64,000 nt of DNA from Pegoplata infirma (taxonomy: Eukaryota; Arthropoda; Insecta; Diptera; Anthomyiidae), in contig OY992537.1 of NCBI GenBank assembly GCA_963921195.1, positions 33,837,410 through 33,901,409 of the forward strand, given 5' to 3'. Shown here piece after piece: positions 46,201-57,898 of this stretch. A program made the translations under genes and the position numbers. Under the pieces are notes generated by a model that saw nothing but the letters and a program-made list of their open reading frames with translations, was not told the DNA's origin and did not search any database. Each line of letters starts with the position of its first letter. Within the stretch, counting starts at the first letter, position 1.

Positions 46201-47324
46201 TCAATTAGGGTATTCAATTAATCGAGGTTTTGGTTTAATCGGTTAATCGGGCAAATAATTAATCGGGGTTGAGATTTAATCGGTTAATAATCGGATAAAT
46301 TTGAATTATTCGGTTAACCGAATAATAAAAATTATAATTGAATATAAAACCAAGAACTCTATGTACTTTTAAGAATTTTATTTTTTAGGGCCGAAATTGC
46401 ATTAATTTTATCGGTCGATATCTCCGTAATGAAAAAAGATATCTTAAGGATTGCAAAAGTAATTTGAAGAATAAGCGAAGTATTTTTAGATGTGCTGAAC
46501 TAATTACACTGTAAGACAAATTTTAACTTTTTTTTTAACACCAGAACGAGACCTTATACACTTGAAAGTAGAGCCCCTCTGGAGTAAAACTGCATTTACA
46601 GTTTTTCATTCGGTGATCATTTGTCCTTTTTAGAGGACTTTAAAGTTTTGAAGGACATTTAAAGTAAAAAAAAAAAAAATATATATTTCTACTTATCCTA
46701 CGATACTGAGATAAAAAGCAAATGAAAGAGGAAAGCTTCCTCAATTTTTTAAACATATTCGTTTTGTCATATCAGGTTAAAAGGATATCAATAAGGTCCT
46801 TTCAAAACTTTGTCCTTTAATATCCTTGAGAATTTCCAGCCATTTCTTCCGGAAAAAATATATGTTAAGGACATTGATATGCACTAACACATTGTTAAAT
46901 TTCATCCTTCTCACTTTGTTAGTTTAGTGTAAAAAAAAATAAGTTTTTATATATAACTGAAAATATATTTTTTTGTTTACACATAGCCTCCCAAATCGCG
47001 ACCTTGGGACAACAAGGTTCTAACTGACATTATTTTCAAAAATGAGTTATATATCGCATCGCACTAAAGCGACTACGCTCTTTCGATTGGCGTTCTCAGT
47101 TTTTCTCTATCTCGTACAGCTTCTGAGAAATTCAATTCAACAAGGTTCTATCTACGTGTTTTTTGTTTGAGATTCAGTTAACAAGGTTCTAACTGGCTGA
47201 TAGAACCTTGTTTACCAAAAAAGCCCATATTGTTTTGCAGATAGAACCATGTGGACACTTTAATTGGAAACAGAACCATGTTGCACAGATTAAAAATTGC
47301 ATATTGCACAAATACACTTAACAA

Positions 47325-48050
47325 AAAAACTTGTTAAATGATAAGAAAACCTTGTAATTATTTTCTACCTCCTATTTTAAGAGAATTTCTATTAAAAATT
47401 ACCAAAAAATTTTGTAATTTTCAAGCTTTTTACCAATAAAATTGTAAATTTACAGCTTTTTTGACGCGATAAAATTTAAAAGGGATTCTCGTGACTTAAC
47501 TAGATTTTTTGCTACATCCTTTTTTACGAGAATTCCTTGTAAAAATTACGAGATTTATGTTTTTATTATAAAATTACTTAAATTCCTTGTGAACAATTAT
47601 TTTTTCTTGTAAATTTAAAATTTTTCGTAAATTTTGGCTGCGGATAAATAACCTTTTACCAATAAAAATGTAAATTTATAAAAAAAATGTAAATTTAGAT
47701 CTCACAGAACACAAATTAACACAGGATAACGAGACTTTTTCTAGTAATTTAACGTGTTTTTTTTAAATCTTTTGTAAAGTTACAAAAAAAATCTCGTAAA
47801 ATGATTGTTTGCTACGAGAACCTCCTATTTTAAGAGAGTTTCTAGTAAAAATTAAAATTTTATTGGTAATAAGCTTGTAAAATTACAAAAAATTTGCAAG
47901 ATTTTCACCAATAAAATTGTAAATTTACTACTTTTTGACGCGATAAAAATTATAAGGACTTCTCGTAACCTAACTAAGTTTTTCCACCTTCTATGTTACG
48001 AGAATTGGTAGTAAGAATTACGAGCTTTTTTGTAATTTTACAAGTTTTGA
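47325..48050. repeat. GTAAAATTAC/CTACCTCCTATTTTA array, CACTTAAC start after TA
   Basis: It opens TA-CACTTAACAAAAAAACTTG and repeats the GTAAATTTAC and TTTTACGAGAATTCC blocks of the 34762-35308 subfamily. The right end is not found. It may be two overlapping copies. Confidence 0.55.
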
Positions 48051-48519
48051 GTTTAGAACCAACTGTAAAGATCACAGTATTGTCTTGAAACCTATTGAAA
48101 GTAAAAAGTTTCCTCCCTAGTGGCTTAGCTTGAAGCATTAGCGACTCCGAAAAAATAGTTTTAACACACTCGAGAAGAAAAATAATGTAACTGGGGTAGC
48201 TAAAAGATGCGACTGGCAATTAAAATCGGCAAAACGAATTCCTGAAGCAAGGTTTTTAAAGTAAAAACACATGAACACTGTTGCCAGATTTGACGATTTC
48301 TCTGCATTTTGACGATTTTTACTCCCCAAAATAGCAAAATGACGATTTGACGATTTTTGCCCAAAAAATGACGATTTTTAAAAATAACAAAAACCGGTCA
48401 ATTTTGTCTACTTTTTCAAATTTTTTTAATGAAACTTTAGTATTCAATGAATATTTGTTGCTCATTGTTAGTTAAAAAAAGTATCCATCAATATTTTTGT
48501 ACAAAAAGGGACAAAGAGA

Positions 48520-49044
48520 ACAAGTGAGAGTCCCTCCAAAAGGTAAACAAATTATAGGGGGCTTTTTTTGGCGGAGGACACCTTTCTTTTCCTGATAAAT
48601 GTTAACAAATTGATTTGTTATGATATTTACGCAATTTTATCATTATTACTTTTTTACGGAAGTGTCCACAGAAAAGGGCGGACGGAAAAAATACATTTTC
48701 TAATTAACTTGACCCAACTGCATGACCTTTTCTTTCATAAAATTATTTCATATGTTCAAGAAGGTGAACAAAGAATATAAAGAAGAAATTTCGGAGGTAA
48801 ATTTAGCTTTACCAGGGGGAACTTTCGTCTCCCTGGTCTGGTTTTGTCAATTTTTAAACTAATCCATCCAATTGCCATAAGATATATACTGCATCATGTC
48901 TTCAACAGAGGGGCGGACATCGCTTGAATGAATCATTAATCAATGATAGGTTGTAAGTGGCTGCTGACGTTTTACGTCAACACACGTAGACTCTGAGATC
49001 CATTGTGATACCACAGGAAAAATCAATGATAAATATACCTTTTT
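48520..49044. mobile_element. DINE-1-like element
   Basis: It starts ACAAGTGAGAGTCCCTCC and contains GGCGGACATCGC-type sequence near 48913. Its right part is interrupted by the retroposon tail at 48949-49020 and the terminus is worn. Confidence 0.5.
48949..49020 (-). mobile_element. 72-bp tail of the same LINE as at 11457, minus strand
   Basis: The sequence is the complement of the 3' UTR at about 16580-16650 (for example ACGTAAAACGTCAGCAGCCA). AATCAATGATA flanks both sides (48938-48948 and 49021-49031). It is an extreme 5' truncation and lacks the CCTAA repeats beyond the first ACC. Confidence 0.85.
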
Positions 49045-49269
49045 TATTTTGACGATTTTTTGACGATTTCTGCAAATGGGATGACGATTTTGACGATTTT
49101 TTTTATAAAAATCGTACATTTTTGACGATTTTGTACACAACAATTCTGGCAACCCTGCACATGAAATAAAATGCTTTTGATAAAACTTCAGTTACACCAA
49201 CAGCAGCACTGGCGGAAGAAGTGTGAACGATATAGCATCAGCCTTCCAAAAAAACTGTCGAAAAAGAAT

Positions 49270-49430
49270 TCGAAGACAAGAATATCACAAAACTGTTAAC
49301 ATGGACCGATTCTGGTGGTACTAAAAAGCAAAAATTCCATTATAGCCCTAGCAATGAAGTATTTTATTAAAACTCATGCCGATGATGAAAGCATTTCAAT
49401 GAAATACTCATTACCAGGACTCAAAACTGA
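49270..49430 (+). pseudogene. possible fragment of a transposon-associated protein
   Basis: One frame reads KNITKLLTWTDSGG and, after a frameshift, AMKYFIKTHADDESISMKY. Together they resemble a family of arthropod proteins with a W-(T/S)-D-x-C-G-G-Q-N motif followed by a conserved MKYF stretch. The Cys is lost. No start, end or neighbouring exon is found. Confidence 0.35.
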
Positions 49431-52069
49431 CCATTCTCTTCCCCTTATGTACCCCCCCCCCTAATAACGTTTGACATTATTTTTCCTGCTATACAAAATA
49501 AAAAAAATTTGAAGATCCCAGGTGGACACTACGGAGGCTTACCTTGTAAGTCGGTTTATTTTTGATTAACAAATGTTGTATTATTATATTAAAATCCAAA
49601 TAACACAAGGTTCTATCTGCAAAAAACTATCTCTTACAGAAACACAAGGTTCTATTTGGCAGTTAGAACCATGTTGTCCAAATTCATGTGCCTTATCGTT
49701 GAGCAACAGAGTTCTATCTGCTTTTTGAGACTCAAATTGTGCAAAAACTAATATAGAAGCGCGAATATTTTCAAATACATAAGAAAATTTAAGGACTAAT
49801 TTAAAATTATTCAAAAACCGTTTTTAAATTTAGTCAAAACTGACTTAGTAAAGCGGTTAACAATATTCAACCTTAGTTTTCTCAATAGTAGTGTTGGTGC
49901 AAATAGAACCTTGTTGTTCCAAGGTCGCGAAATATTAACCAATTTTCTTGGAAAAAAATCTAACACATGAATAAATGGATATACATGTGAAACTGGACCC
50001 TCCATGGAGTAAAAGTACGTTCATAGTTTTTTATTCGGTGATCCGGTCTCCTTTAAATACCATGTACAATGTTAACCAAAGTGAGAGATTTAAAAAAACA
50101 AATGAATTTGTTTCTTTGGGTTAATAATTTATGTTTTTTTTTGTTTGGTTTAGTTTTTCGATTTTAAATTTTTTTTTAATAGTTTTATTAACAATCTAAT
50201 GGATGTCTTTATAATTTTGTTAACTAATATTAAAATGCATCATTTGAAGTCTATATGTAAATAAATCGTATAAAAAACACGTGTTTACTTATTTGTACTT
50301 TTACTTATGCAAGTATATGCTATATGTATGACAATTGCTGTGTTTTTCAATAAGTGGATTTATTTTCGGACTAATCTTATTTAGTTCAAAATAAATAAAT
50401 TAAAATGCCAAAACAAATTTGGAATATTTTTTTTCCATAATCTACGATAAATAAGCAATTATTATCCTAAAAAATAATAAAAAAATCTGGAAACTTAAAA
50501 AAGTTATAAATAAATCAAAATAAATCCAAATAAATTTTAGGATTTAATAAATCCGTTTTGGATTAATTTTGTTCTATTTATAACTTTTCTCATTTTCCAA
50601 ATTTGTTCATTATTTTTTTCGGATTATAATTGCAAATTTATTGTAGGTTACGGAAAAAATATTCCAAATTAGTTTTAGTATGTTAAAATATTTTTTTTAA
50701 GCAAAACAAGATTAATCAGAAAATAAATCCACTTATTGAAAAACACAGCAAATATATTTTTTTAACTCTTGCTTTAAACAACAACCTAAAATTAAGGCAA
50801 AGCCGAAAAACTTCCTCTGAAATTCTTGAGTTTGACTTTATATCACCATTTCCGCAACAAACTAATAGAAGTAATTTTAAAAAGTTTTTGAATTTTATAC
50901 TTATGTCATTTGTAACTTAAAAGTTTATTTAAAAGGAGACCGGATCACCGAATTAAAAACTGTGAACTTACTTTTACTCCATGCAGGGTCCAGTTTCACA
51001 TGTATATCCATTTATTCATGTGTTACATTTTTTTTCAAGAAAATGGGTTAATATTTGGGAGGCTATGTGTAAATAAAAAATATATTTTCAGTTATATATA
51101 AAAACTTATTTTTTTTTTTTACACTAAACTAACAAAGTGAGAAGGATGAAATTTAACAATGTGTTAGTGCATATCAATGTCCTTAACATACATTTTTTCC
51201 GGAAGAAATGGCTGGAAATTCTAAAGGATATTAAAGGACAAAATTTTGAAAGGACCTTATTGACATCCTTTTAACCTGATATGACAAAACGGACATGTTT
51301 AAAAATTTGAGAAGACTTTCTTCTTTCATTTGCTTTTTATCTCAGCATCGTAGGATAAGTAGAAATATTTTTTTTTTTTTTTTACTTTAAATGTCCTTGA
51401 AAACTTTAAAGTCCTCTAAAAAGGACAAATGATCACCGAATGAAAAACTGTAAATGCAGTTTTACTCCAGAGGAGCTCTACTTTCAAGTGTATATGGTCT
51501 CGTTCTGGTGTTAAAAGTAGTGTTGTACGGTGTTATACATCATAAAATAATTCGCGGTTTTATAAGGTCCCGAACATTGCGAATATCTGAGTTTATGCAG
51601 TACTGTCAATCGAAAATCTAAATATCTCAAAATAAATCACTTCTAAGGCCAGATTCGGATTAAACGCATGAAAAACTATTAGAAAATATATACTGTAGGC
51701 AATCTATAAAAAATTGGCTAGGGTTACTAATTGTAATTAGTTTATTTTTTTAAACCAAAATATCGTTATGGACCTCGATAAAATATTTGCTAGACGAAGT
51801 TTTTACAAATTGCTAAAAGAGATTTTGATAAGTTTTTTAGACCTAAACTTGTTTCAGCAGAGCCGTAATTTAAATTAAAAATTAAACATCAAAACGCTAA
51901 ATAAAGCAAAAAAAAATAAGTAAAATTACTAAAAAAATAAATTTCGGTTAATCGGTTAATCGACACAAATTAAACGGTTTATTTGTTATTTGATCGACCA
52001 AAATTAATCGGTTAACCGATTAACGGTCAATCGATTGAATACCCTAGTATCAATACATTCGGAAAGCTG

Positions 52070-52433
52070 AATTTAACTTTTTTACTTGTTTTTCATATGT
52101 AAGATTTTTTTTCATAACATTTTTGTTATTTCATCAAATTTTTTTTCACGAAATGTTTTTTTTACATATTTTTTTTTATAAAATGTTTTTTTTTCATCAA
52201 AAATTTTTTTTCTTTATCAAAAACTTTTTCTTCATCATAAGCATTTTTTTATAATTTTTTTCACCAAATTTTTTTTTTTTCATCAAAACAAAATTTTTTC
52301 ATCGAAATTTTGATTTTAGCAAAAATGTTCATCAAAATTTAGTTTTTCTGAATTTTTTTTTTTAGTTTTTTTTTTAACCAAGTCTAAACTTCTGCCATAA
52401 AAATGTTCTATTTGCTTAACAAATGAGCAAAAA
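52070..52433 (-). repeat. inverted copy of the GATGAAAAAA composite repeat
   Basis: TTTTTTCATCAAAA units (52100-52370) are followed by the complement of the ATGCGAAAAGCTTAGACTTGG lead seen at 33338 and 38590. Confidence 0.6.
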
Positions 52434-52447
52434 ACAAGTGAGAGTAT

Positions 52448-52659
52448 AATAATAATAATTTGATCCAATGATCAGTTTTTTTATTTATTTTTCCAATTTT
52501 TATTTACAACTCATTTTAAATAATTCTAACCTAACCGAGAACTGGTAACAATGACCGTCGTCTCGTTGTAGCGAAATCGACCAAGGGTTTTGGTGGGAAT
52601 CGAACCCACGACCCCCTGTTTCATAGGCTAGCACGCTACCAACTAGCCTACAGGGGCCC
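52448..52659 (-). mobile_element. tRNA-derived SINE with 14-bp target duplication
   Basis: ACAAGTGAGAGTAT flanks both sides (52434-52447 and 52660-52673). Read on the minus strand, the 212-bp insert opens GGGCCCCTGTAGGCTAGTTG (A-box region), has a GGGTTCGATTCCC B-box about 50 bp later, then a ~130-bp unrelated body, and ends in (ATT)n. The apparent 114-residue ORF across it is a reading of the tRNA-like head. Confidence 0.88.
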
Positions 52660-52777
52660 ACAAGTGAGAGTATTAAATTCTTAAAATTTTTATACTCTCC
52701 AAAGTGTAAAAATAAAAAAATGTAAGTAATACACTCATTTACCAAATTTACAGCTTTTTTGGTTGGGATTGCATCTT

Positions 52778-53650
52778 GCAGCAATATTTCGTGTGATAGA
52801 TATAAGTAAGCAATCCATTTAAGACAAAGTTTCCAATAATACACCTAATTATTATCAAACGAGTATCTTTGTTAAAAGTGCTGTGTAGGTAATTTATCGA
52901 GCTTTAATTTAAGATTAATGGCGTCCAGATTGAGTAAATATTAATCGTGCTACGAGGGTCGAAATGGAAATTGAAATTATTGAAAGACGTTGTTTAGAAA
53001 ATTTCTTAAAAATACTTTAAGGTCGATTTTTCCCAAGCTCAAACATTAAAAATTTAAAAAATTGTCCAATAGTATATAGTCATTTATCAAATAATTTTCC
53101 AATGACCCAAACAAAAATCAAAATTTTTAAAATGCAGTCGAAGAAATCCGTATTTTTTGACTTCCAATTCTTTTGAACACCAATTTTTTGTAAACAAAGG
53201 AAATGTTCAATTATTTTTAGGTGCACTAAAATTATTAAACAATTAAATCTTTTCTTTGTTTACCAAAAATTGGTGGTCAAAAGAACTGTAGGTCAAAAAA
53301 TTCGGATTTCTTCTACTGTGTTTTAAAAATATTTATTTAATAAATTAATGTTGACTATTGGACTATTTTTTAATTTTTTTATGTTTGACCTTGGATAAAA
53401 TTGACCTAGAAACATTTTTAAGAAATTTTCTAAAAAAGGTCTTTCAATAATTTCAATTTTCAGTTCGACCCTCGTAGCACATTTAATATTTAGACAATCT
53501 GAACGTCATTAAGCTTTAATTAAAGCTTGATTAATTACATATACAGGATTTTTTATAAAAATACTTATTTGATAATAATTAGGTATATTTTAGTTAACTT
53601 TGTCTTGAATAAATTGCTAACTAATATCTTTCACACGAAATAAGCTGCGA
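52778..53650. repeat. 870-bp palindrome with short spacer
   Basis: Arms of about 420 bp are centred near 53225. Matching blocks include TGCTACGAGGGTCGAA (52950) against TTCGACCCTCGTAGCA (53463), and CAATATTTCGTGTGA near 52783 against its complement near 53630. It carries no motif array or ORF. Confidence 0.7.
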
Positions 53651-54289
53651 GCCACCGTACATATAAACCTTCGACAGAAAGCCGTTCGACAGATTTAGAA
53701 TTTTTTGATATTTGTTCAGCTCATTAAAACCAATAAATAAATCGACACATATTTTTTTTTTTTAATTTTTAACACTTAAAAACGTTGATCAACGGATCCG
53801 GCAGTTTAATTTAATCCGACTAGCCTCAAATTTTTACAACAAAATTTTTAGGCCTAGTAGAATAAAAATTTGCTCGGACACTTGGGAAAATCCAAAGTTG
53901 AAGAAAAAAATGCCACTCTAATGGGCAGGATGAATGTTTATGGTAAAAATATTTAGTAAAAAGTTATTTGAAATGTTAAGAAAAGGAAATGAATCTTAAA
54001 TGAAGAAACAAAAGGTGACATATTATAGACTATAAAGAAAGTTGTTAAGAAAATATGTCAAACATTTAAATTAAGCAGAAGCTTTACAAGTTTTTGAGCT
54101 ACAAAACAAAATTACAGCGATAACTTTAAATTGTAGGAACAATTTAATTTTCAAATAGTACTGGAATTAAAACATCCCAACATTGAAATTCAGACAAGCC
54201 AAATTGAAATTTATAAATTAACTATTGAAATGATGAAAAACACAAATTAATTTAAGGAAAGCTTAAATAAAGTTCTGATCAGCCATTTT
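53651..54289. other. gene-free AT-rich stretch
   Basis: No gene or recognised repeat is seen. The reading frames are short and without domains. Confidence 0.5.
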
Positions 54290-55162
54290 TCGTACAAAAA
54301 AGTCTCAGATTCTGAGAAATTTTTCATACACAAAAAAAACCTTGTCAAATTACTAGAAAGTCTTGTAATTACATTTTACCAATATTTTACAGTTTTCCTT
54401 TTTTTAACCAAAAAATTTTGATCGAAATTTAAATTTTTTTTGTAATTTTACAATTCTTTTTTGTCTTTACAAAAAAAAATCTAATAAATTCACGAGAATT
54501 CCTTGTAAATTTTATTTTGCTAAAAAAGTTGTAAATTTACAATTAATTGGTAAAAAGCTTGTAAAATTACAAAAAAGATCGCAATTTTTACAAGAAATTC
54601 TCGTTAAATAGGAGGTATTCAAAAAAATTTTAAATTTACAATTTTATTGGTAACAAGTTAGAGTATTAAATTCGGCTGTGCCGAATCTTTTATACCCCCA
54701 ACACGTTTAAAATTTTAAAAAAATGGCAGGGGCGTCTTTTTTTTTGGTGGGGGGGAGGTCGGCGGATTTGGTGGGGTCACCTGTACCCCCGCTATATATG
54801 TTTACAAATTATTTGTTTATGATATTTACGCTTAAATAATACATTTTTATCGTTATTTTTAATTAATTTCTATAACCACGCCCCAAAGGGAGGCTGCCTG
54901 AGAAAAATCGAATTTTCTAACCCCCTTGGGTGAGTTCTATGAACATAATATGGCATACAAATGTTACATTTGTTGAGTAAAAACAAAAAAAAAACTCGTA
55001 AAAATATAGTATTTTTCAGGGTTACCTTACCAGTAACATAAGAGATATTCTTGCCAAATTTCAGGGATCTAGCTCTTTTGGTTTGGACTGCATCGTTATT
55101 TCTACAGACGGACGGACATCGCTAGAATGTCTTAGATTCTATCATGGATCAATATTATATAT

Positions 55163-57262
55163 GGGGCCATGTCAAATCGGACACTTTGAAATTTTTTTTT
55201 TTAGATTTTCCCAATTTGTTTACAGTTTTTAGTACCCTTCGAAAACTCCTTCGTGGTAAATTTTCAGATTTTTTTGATGACCCGTTCAAAAGATATCGAA
55301 TTTTTAAAAATTGGTAGTTTGTTCCTTTACTTAAACTTCTTTTACTCATAACTTCTTCAATAATGGTCCAAATTAATTTTTTTTTTTTCAAAATTTTTGT
55401 TTCTTTACGTACTTAAAAAAAAATCCCAAAAAAATCTTAAAAGCGCTTTAGTATGCGATTTTTAAGTTGTAAAATTTAAATCTCATTTTTGAAAATGTTT
55501 GTACTCTCCGATTTTTTGGAAAATTTTTTGTGTAAAACTTCTATCGATTCTACAAATTTTTTGCCCAGGAGGATCGTGGGATTACGATTCTACAAATTTT
55601 ATGCCCAAGAGGATCGTGGGATAACGATTATTACTATTTTTTTAAATTTTTTGAAATAAATTTATTGTAATTTTCCAATCTTAAAATCATTTCTACTGCT
55701 CCAAAGGTGCGTCATAGAGGGGTCATTTATAAGACCAACCCCCATTAATTTTTACGTCTTAACATTTCTTTGGAACAAACTAATACCCTATCTCCAATTT
55801 CTAAGGGGGCTCCCACACAAAACGAAATTTTTTAAAATTTGCTCCAACCGCTTTAACTGCCCTAATAGTGCCCTTAGAGCAACAAAATGTATGACCAACC
55901 CACAATATTTTTTTAGTCCAAACATTTTCTCTGAACACACCTACCCTCTATCTTTAACTGTTAAGGCGATCCCATAAATTTTTTTTTATTTTTTGTAAAT
56001 TTGTTTTATTTAATCAGCTTCTACCGGTCCAATGGTGCGTCCGAGAGGGGTCATTTGTGAGACCGACCCCCATTTATTTTTACCCTACAACATTTTTTTA
56101 AAACATACCTACGCCCTATCTCCACTCCCTAAGTAGGCTCCCATACAAATAACAGTTGGAGCAAATTTTATAAAAATGTAATTTTGAATGGAAGCCTACT
56201 AAGGGAGTAGAGATAGGGCGTAGGTATGTTTTAAAGAAATTTTGTAGGGTAAAAATAAATTAGGGTCGGTCTCACTAATGACCCCTCTCGGACGCACCAT
56301 TGGACCGGTAGAAGCTGATTAAATAAAACAAATTTACAAAAAATAAAAAAAATTGTGTGGGGACCGCCTTAACAATTAGATATAGAGGGTAGGTGTGTTC
56401 AGAGAAAATGTTTGGACTAAAAAAATATTGTGGGTCGGTCATACATTTTGTTGCTCTAAGGACACTATTAGGGCAGTTAGAGCGGTTGGAGCAAATTTAA
56501 AAAAATGTCGTTTTGTGTGGGAGCCCCCTTAGAAATTGGAGATAGGGTATTAGTTTGTTTTAAAGAAATGTTAAGACGTAAAAATTAATGGGGGTCGGTC
56601 TTATAAATGACCCCTTTATGACGCATCACTGGAGCAGTAGAAATGATTTTAATATTGGAAAATTACAATAAATTTTTTTCAAAAAATTTTAAGAAATAGT
56701 AATAATCGTTATCCCACAATCCTCCAGGGCATAAAATTTGTAGAATCGATAGAAGTTTTACACAAAAAAATTTCAAAAAAATCGAAGAGTACAAACATTT
56801 TCAAAAATGAGATTTAAATTTTAAAACTTAAAAATCAGATACTAGAGCGCTTTTAAGAATTTTTTGGGATTTTTTTTTTAAAGTACGTATAAAACAAAAA
56901 TTAAAAAAAAAAGTAATTAAATTTGGACCATTATTGAAAAAGTTACAAGTAAAAGAAGTTTGAGTAAAGGAACAAACAAAATACTTTGGAGGATATAACG
57001 CGAATGGATCTTAGAATATTAAAGAGATTCGCAATGACTTTGAACGTGCGAGGTGTATAACGTTCAGCGCCACCCTAACCTAACCTAACCTAAAGGAATA
57101 AACTACCAATTTTTAAAAATTCGATATCTTTTGAACGGGTCATCAAAAAAATTCTGAAAATTTACCACGACGTAGTTTTCGAAGGGTACTAAAAACTGTA
57201 AACAAATTGGGAAAATCTAAAAAAAAAAATTTCAAAGTGTCCGATTTGACATGGAATGCTCC
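55163..57262. mobile_element. 2.1-kb near-perfect fold-back, arms ~1 kb
   Basis: The left arm 55163-56150 is complementary to 56165-57262, apart from a 113-bp insert in the right arm. The ends contain CCATGTCAAATCGGACACTT. The apex is about 56155 with almost no spacer. No coding sequence is seen. Confidence 0.78.
56978..57090 (+). mobile_element. 113-bp retroposon tail ending in CCTAA repeats
   Basis: TAAAGGAA(C/T)AAAC flanks both sides (56965-56977 and 57091-57103). The left palindrome arm has the uninterrupted site. It ends CACCCTAACCTAACCTAACC; its body differs from the other tails. Confidence 0.82.
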
Positions 57263-57483
57263 ATATACTTTGTGGGACCCCGGACCGATATTTCGATGTG
57301 GTACACACGGAATGACAAAGTGAGTATACCCTCATACTGTGGTTGGAGGGTATAAAAAGCATGTAAAATAACAAATTTATTGGTAAAAAGCTAGAAAAAT
57401 AACAAAGGAATTCTTGACAAATAGGAGGTAGAAAAAACAATTAAAAATTTTTCTTGTCATTTTACAAGGTTTTTTTGAGCGTA

Positions 57484-57898
57484 TAAAAATAACTCTCAGA
57501 TTCTAAAACATTTTTCGTATAGAAAAATTTTCAGATTCTAAAACATTTTTCGTATAGAAAAATTCCCAGTTTCTCAAAAATTTTTCCTGTAAAAAAATTT
57601 TTAGATTCTGAGACATTTCTTATTTTTATTCTGAGACATTTTTTATACAGAAAACTTTTCCGGTTCGAAGGCATTTTTCGTATAGAAAAATTCTCAGATT
57701 CTGAGACATTATTCGTATAGAAAAGTGCTCAGACTCTGAGACATTTTTAGTATTCAAAATTCGTTAGAGTCTTAGATATTTTTCGTGTAGCAAAACTCTC
57801 AGATTCTGAGATAATTTCTGTCTCAGATTCTAAGACACTTTTCGTAAAGAAAAAATTCGAGAAAAATTTTCAGATTCTAAGACATTTTTTTTTTTTTT
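57484..57898. repeat. minisatellite of TCAGATTCTGAGACATTTTTCGTATAG-type units
   Basis: About nine degenerate units of 40-48 bp are present. The array continues the short piece at 54290-54328 and matches 18905-19290. It ends in a T run where the piggyBac-like element begins. Confidence 0.78.

Larger units (their letters stand above)
48276..49157. mobile_element. hAT-type MITE, TGTTGCCAGA ends, 8-bp CACATGAA duplication, TGACGATTT array
   Basis: CACTGTTGCCAGA at the left and TCTGGCAACCCTG at the right are flanked by CACATGAA (48268-48275 and 49158-49165). TTTGACGATTT is repeated at least five times at each end (48285-48375 and 49045-49135). The centre holds a DINE-1-like copy and a LINE tail. 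Confidence 0.85.
46997..49929. mobile_element. TIR element, CGCGACCTTGG ends, AAAT duplication, AACAAGGTTCTA array
   Basis: CGCGACCTTGGGACAACAAGG and its complement near 49908-49929 bound it. AAAT flanks both sides, and the matching arm near 51055 shows the empty site with one AAAT. (A)ACAAGGTTCTA(T/A)CTG recurs near both ends (47020-47290 and 49605-49920). The inside holds GTAAAATTAC arrays (47325-48050) and the hAT-like element 48276-49157. Confidence 0.78.
46538..51514. mobile_element. fold-back with ACACCAGAACGAGACC ends
   Basis: 46540-46995 is complementary to 51040-51514 (for example AACACCAGAACGAGACC against GGTCTCGTTCTGGTGTT). A second arm pair, 49945-50055 against 50935-51045, lies inside its right half. 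The exact termini and duplication are not clear. Confidence 0.7.
46206..52046. mobile_element. hAT-type non-autonomous element with 8-bp duplication, heavily nested
   Basis: TAGGGTATTCAATTAATCG at the left and CGATTGAATACCCTA at the right are flanked by GTATCAAT (46198-46205 and 52047-52054). An 8-bp duplication and a TAGGG terminus fit the hAT superfamily. CGGTTAATCG-type motifs recur next to both ends. The middle holds a fold-back (about 46538-51514) and further elements. No transposase is seen. Confidence 0.8.
54653..57355. mobile_element. DINE-1-like element split by a 2.1-kb palindrome
   Basis: The left end ACAAGTTAGAGTATTAAA is followed by TTCGGCTGTGCCGAA and TATACCC. The right end is GGTTGGAGGGTATA. 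Halfway it is cut at about 55162 and resumes at 57263 (ATATACTTTGTGGGACC). Confidence 0.65.
54329..57481. mobile_element. CACTCA-family element split by a DINE-1-like insertion
   Basis: TA-CACAAAAAAAACCTTGTC at the left and ACAAGGTTTTTTTGAGCG-TA at the right enclose GTAAAATTAC motifs and the AATAGGAGGTA block. It interrupts the TTCTGAGACATTT minisatellite and is itself interrupted by 54653-57355. Confidence 0.7.

Noticed and set aside
52500..52844. 114-residue minus-strand ORF
   Set aside because: It reads through the tRNA-like head of the SINE (GRGFDSHQ-type peptide), a well-known spurious translation.
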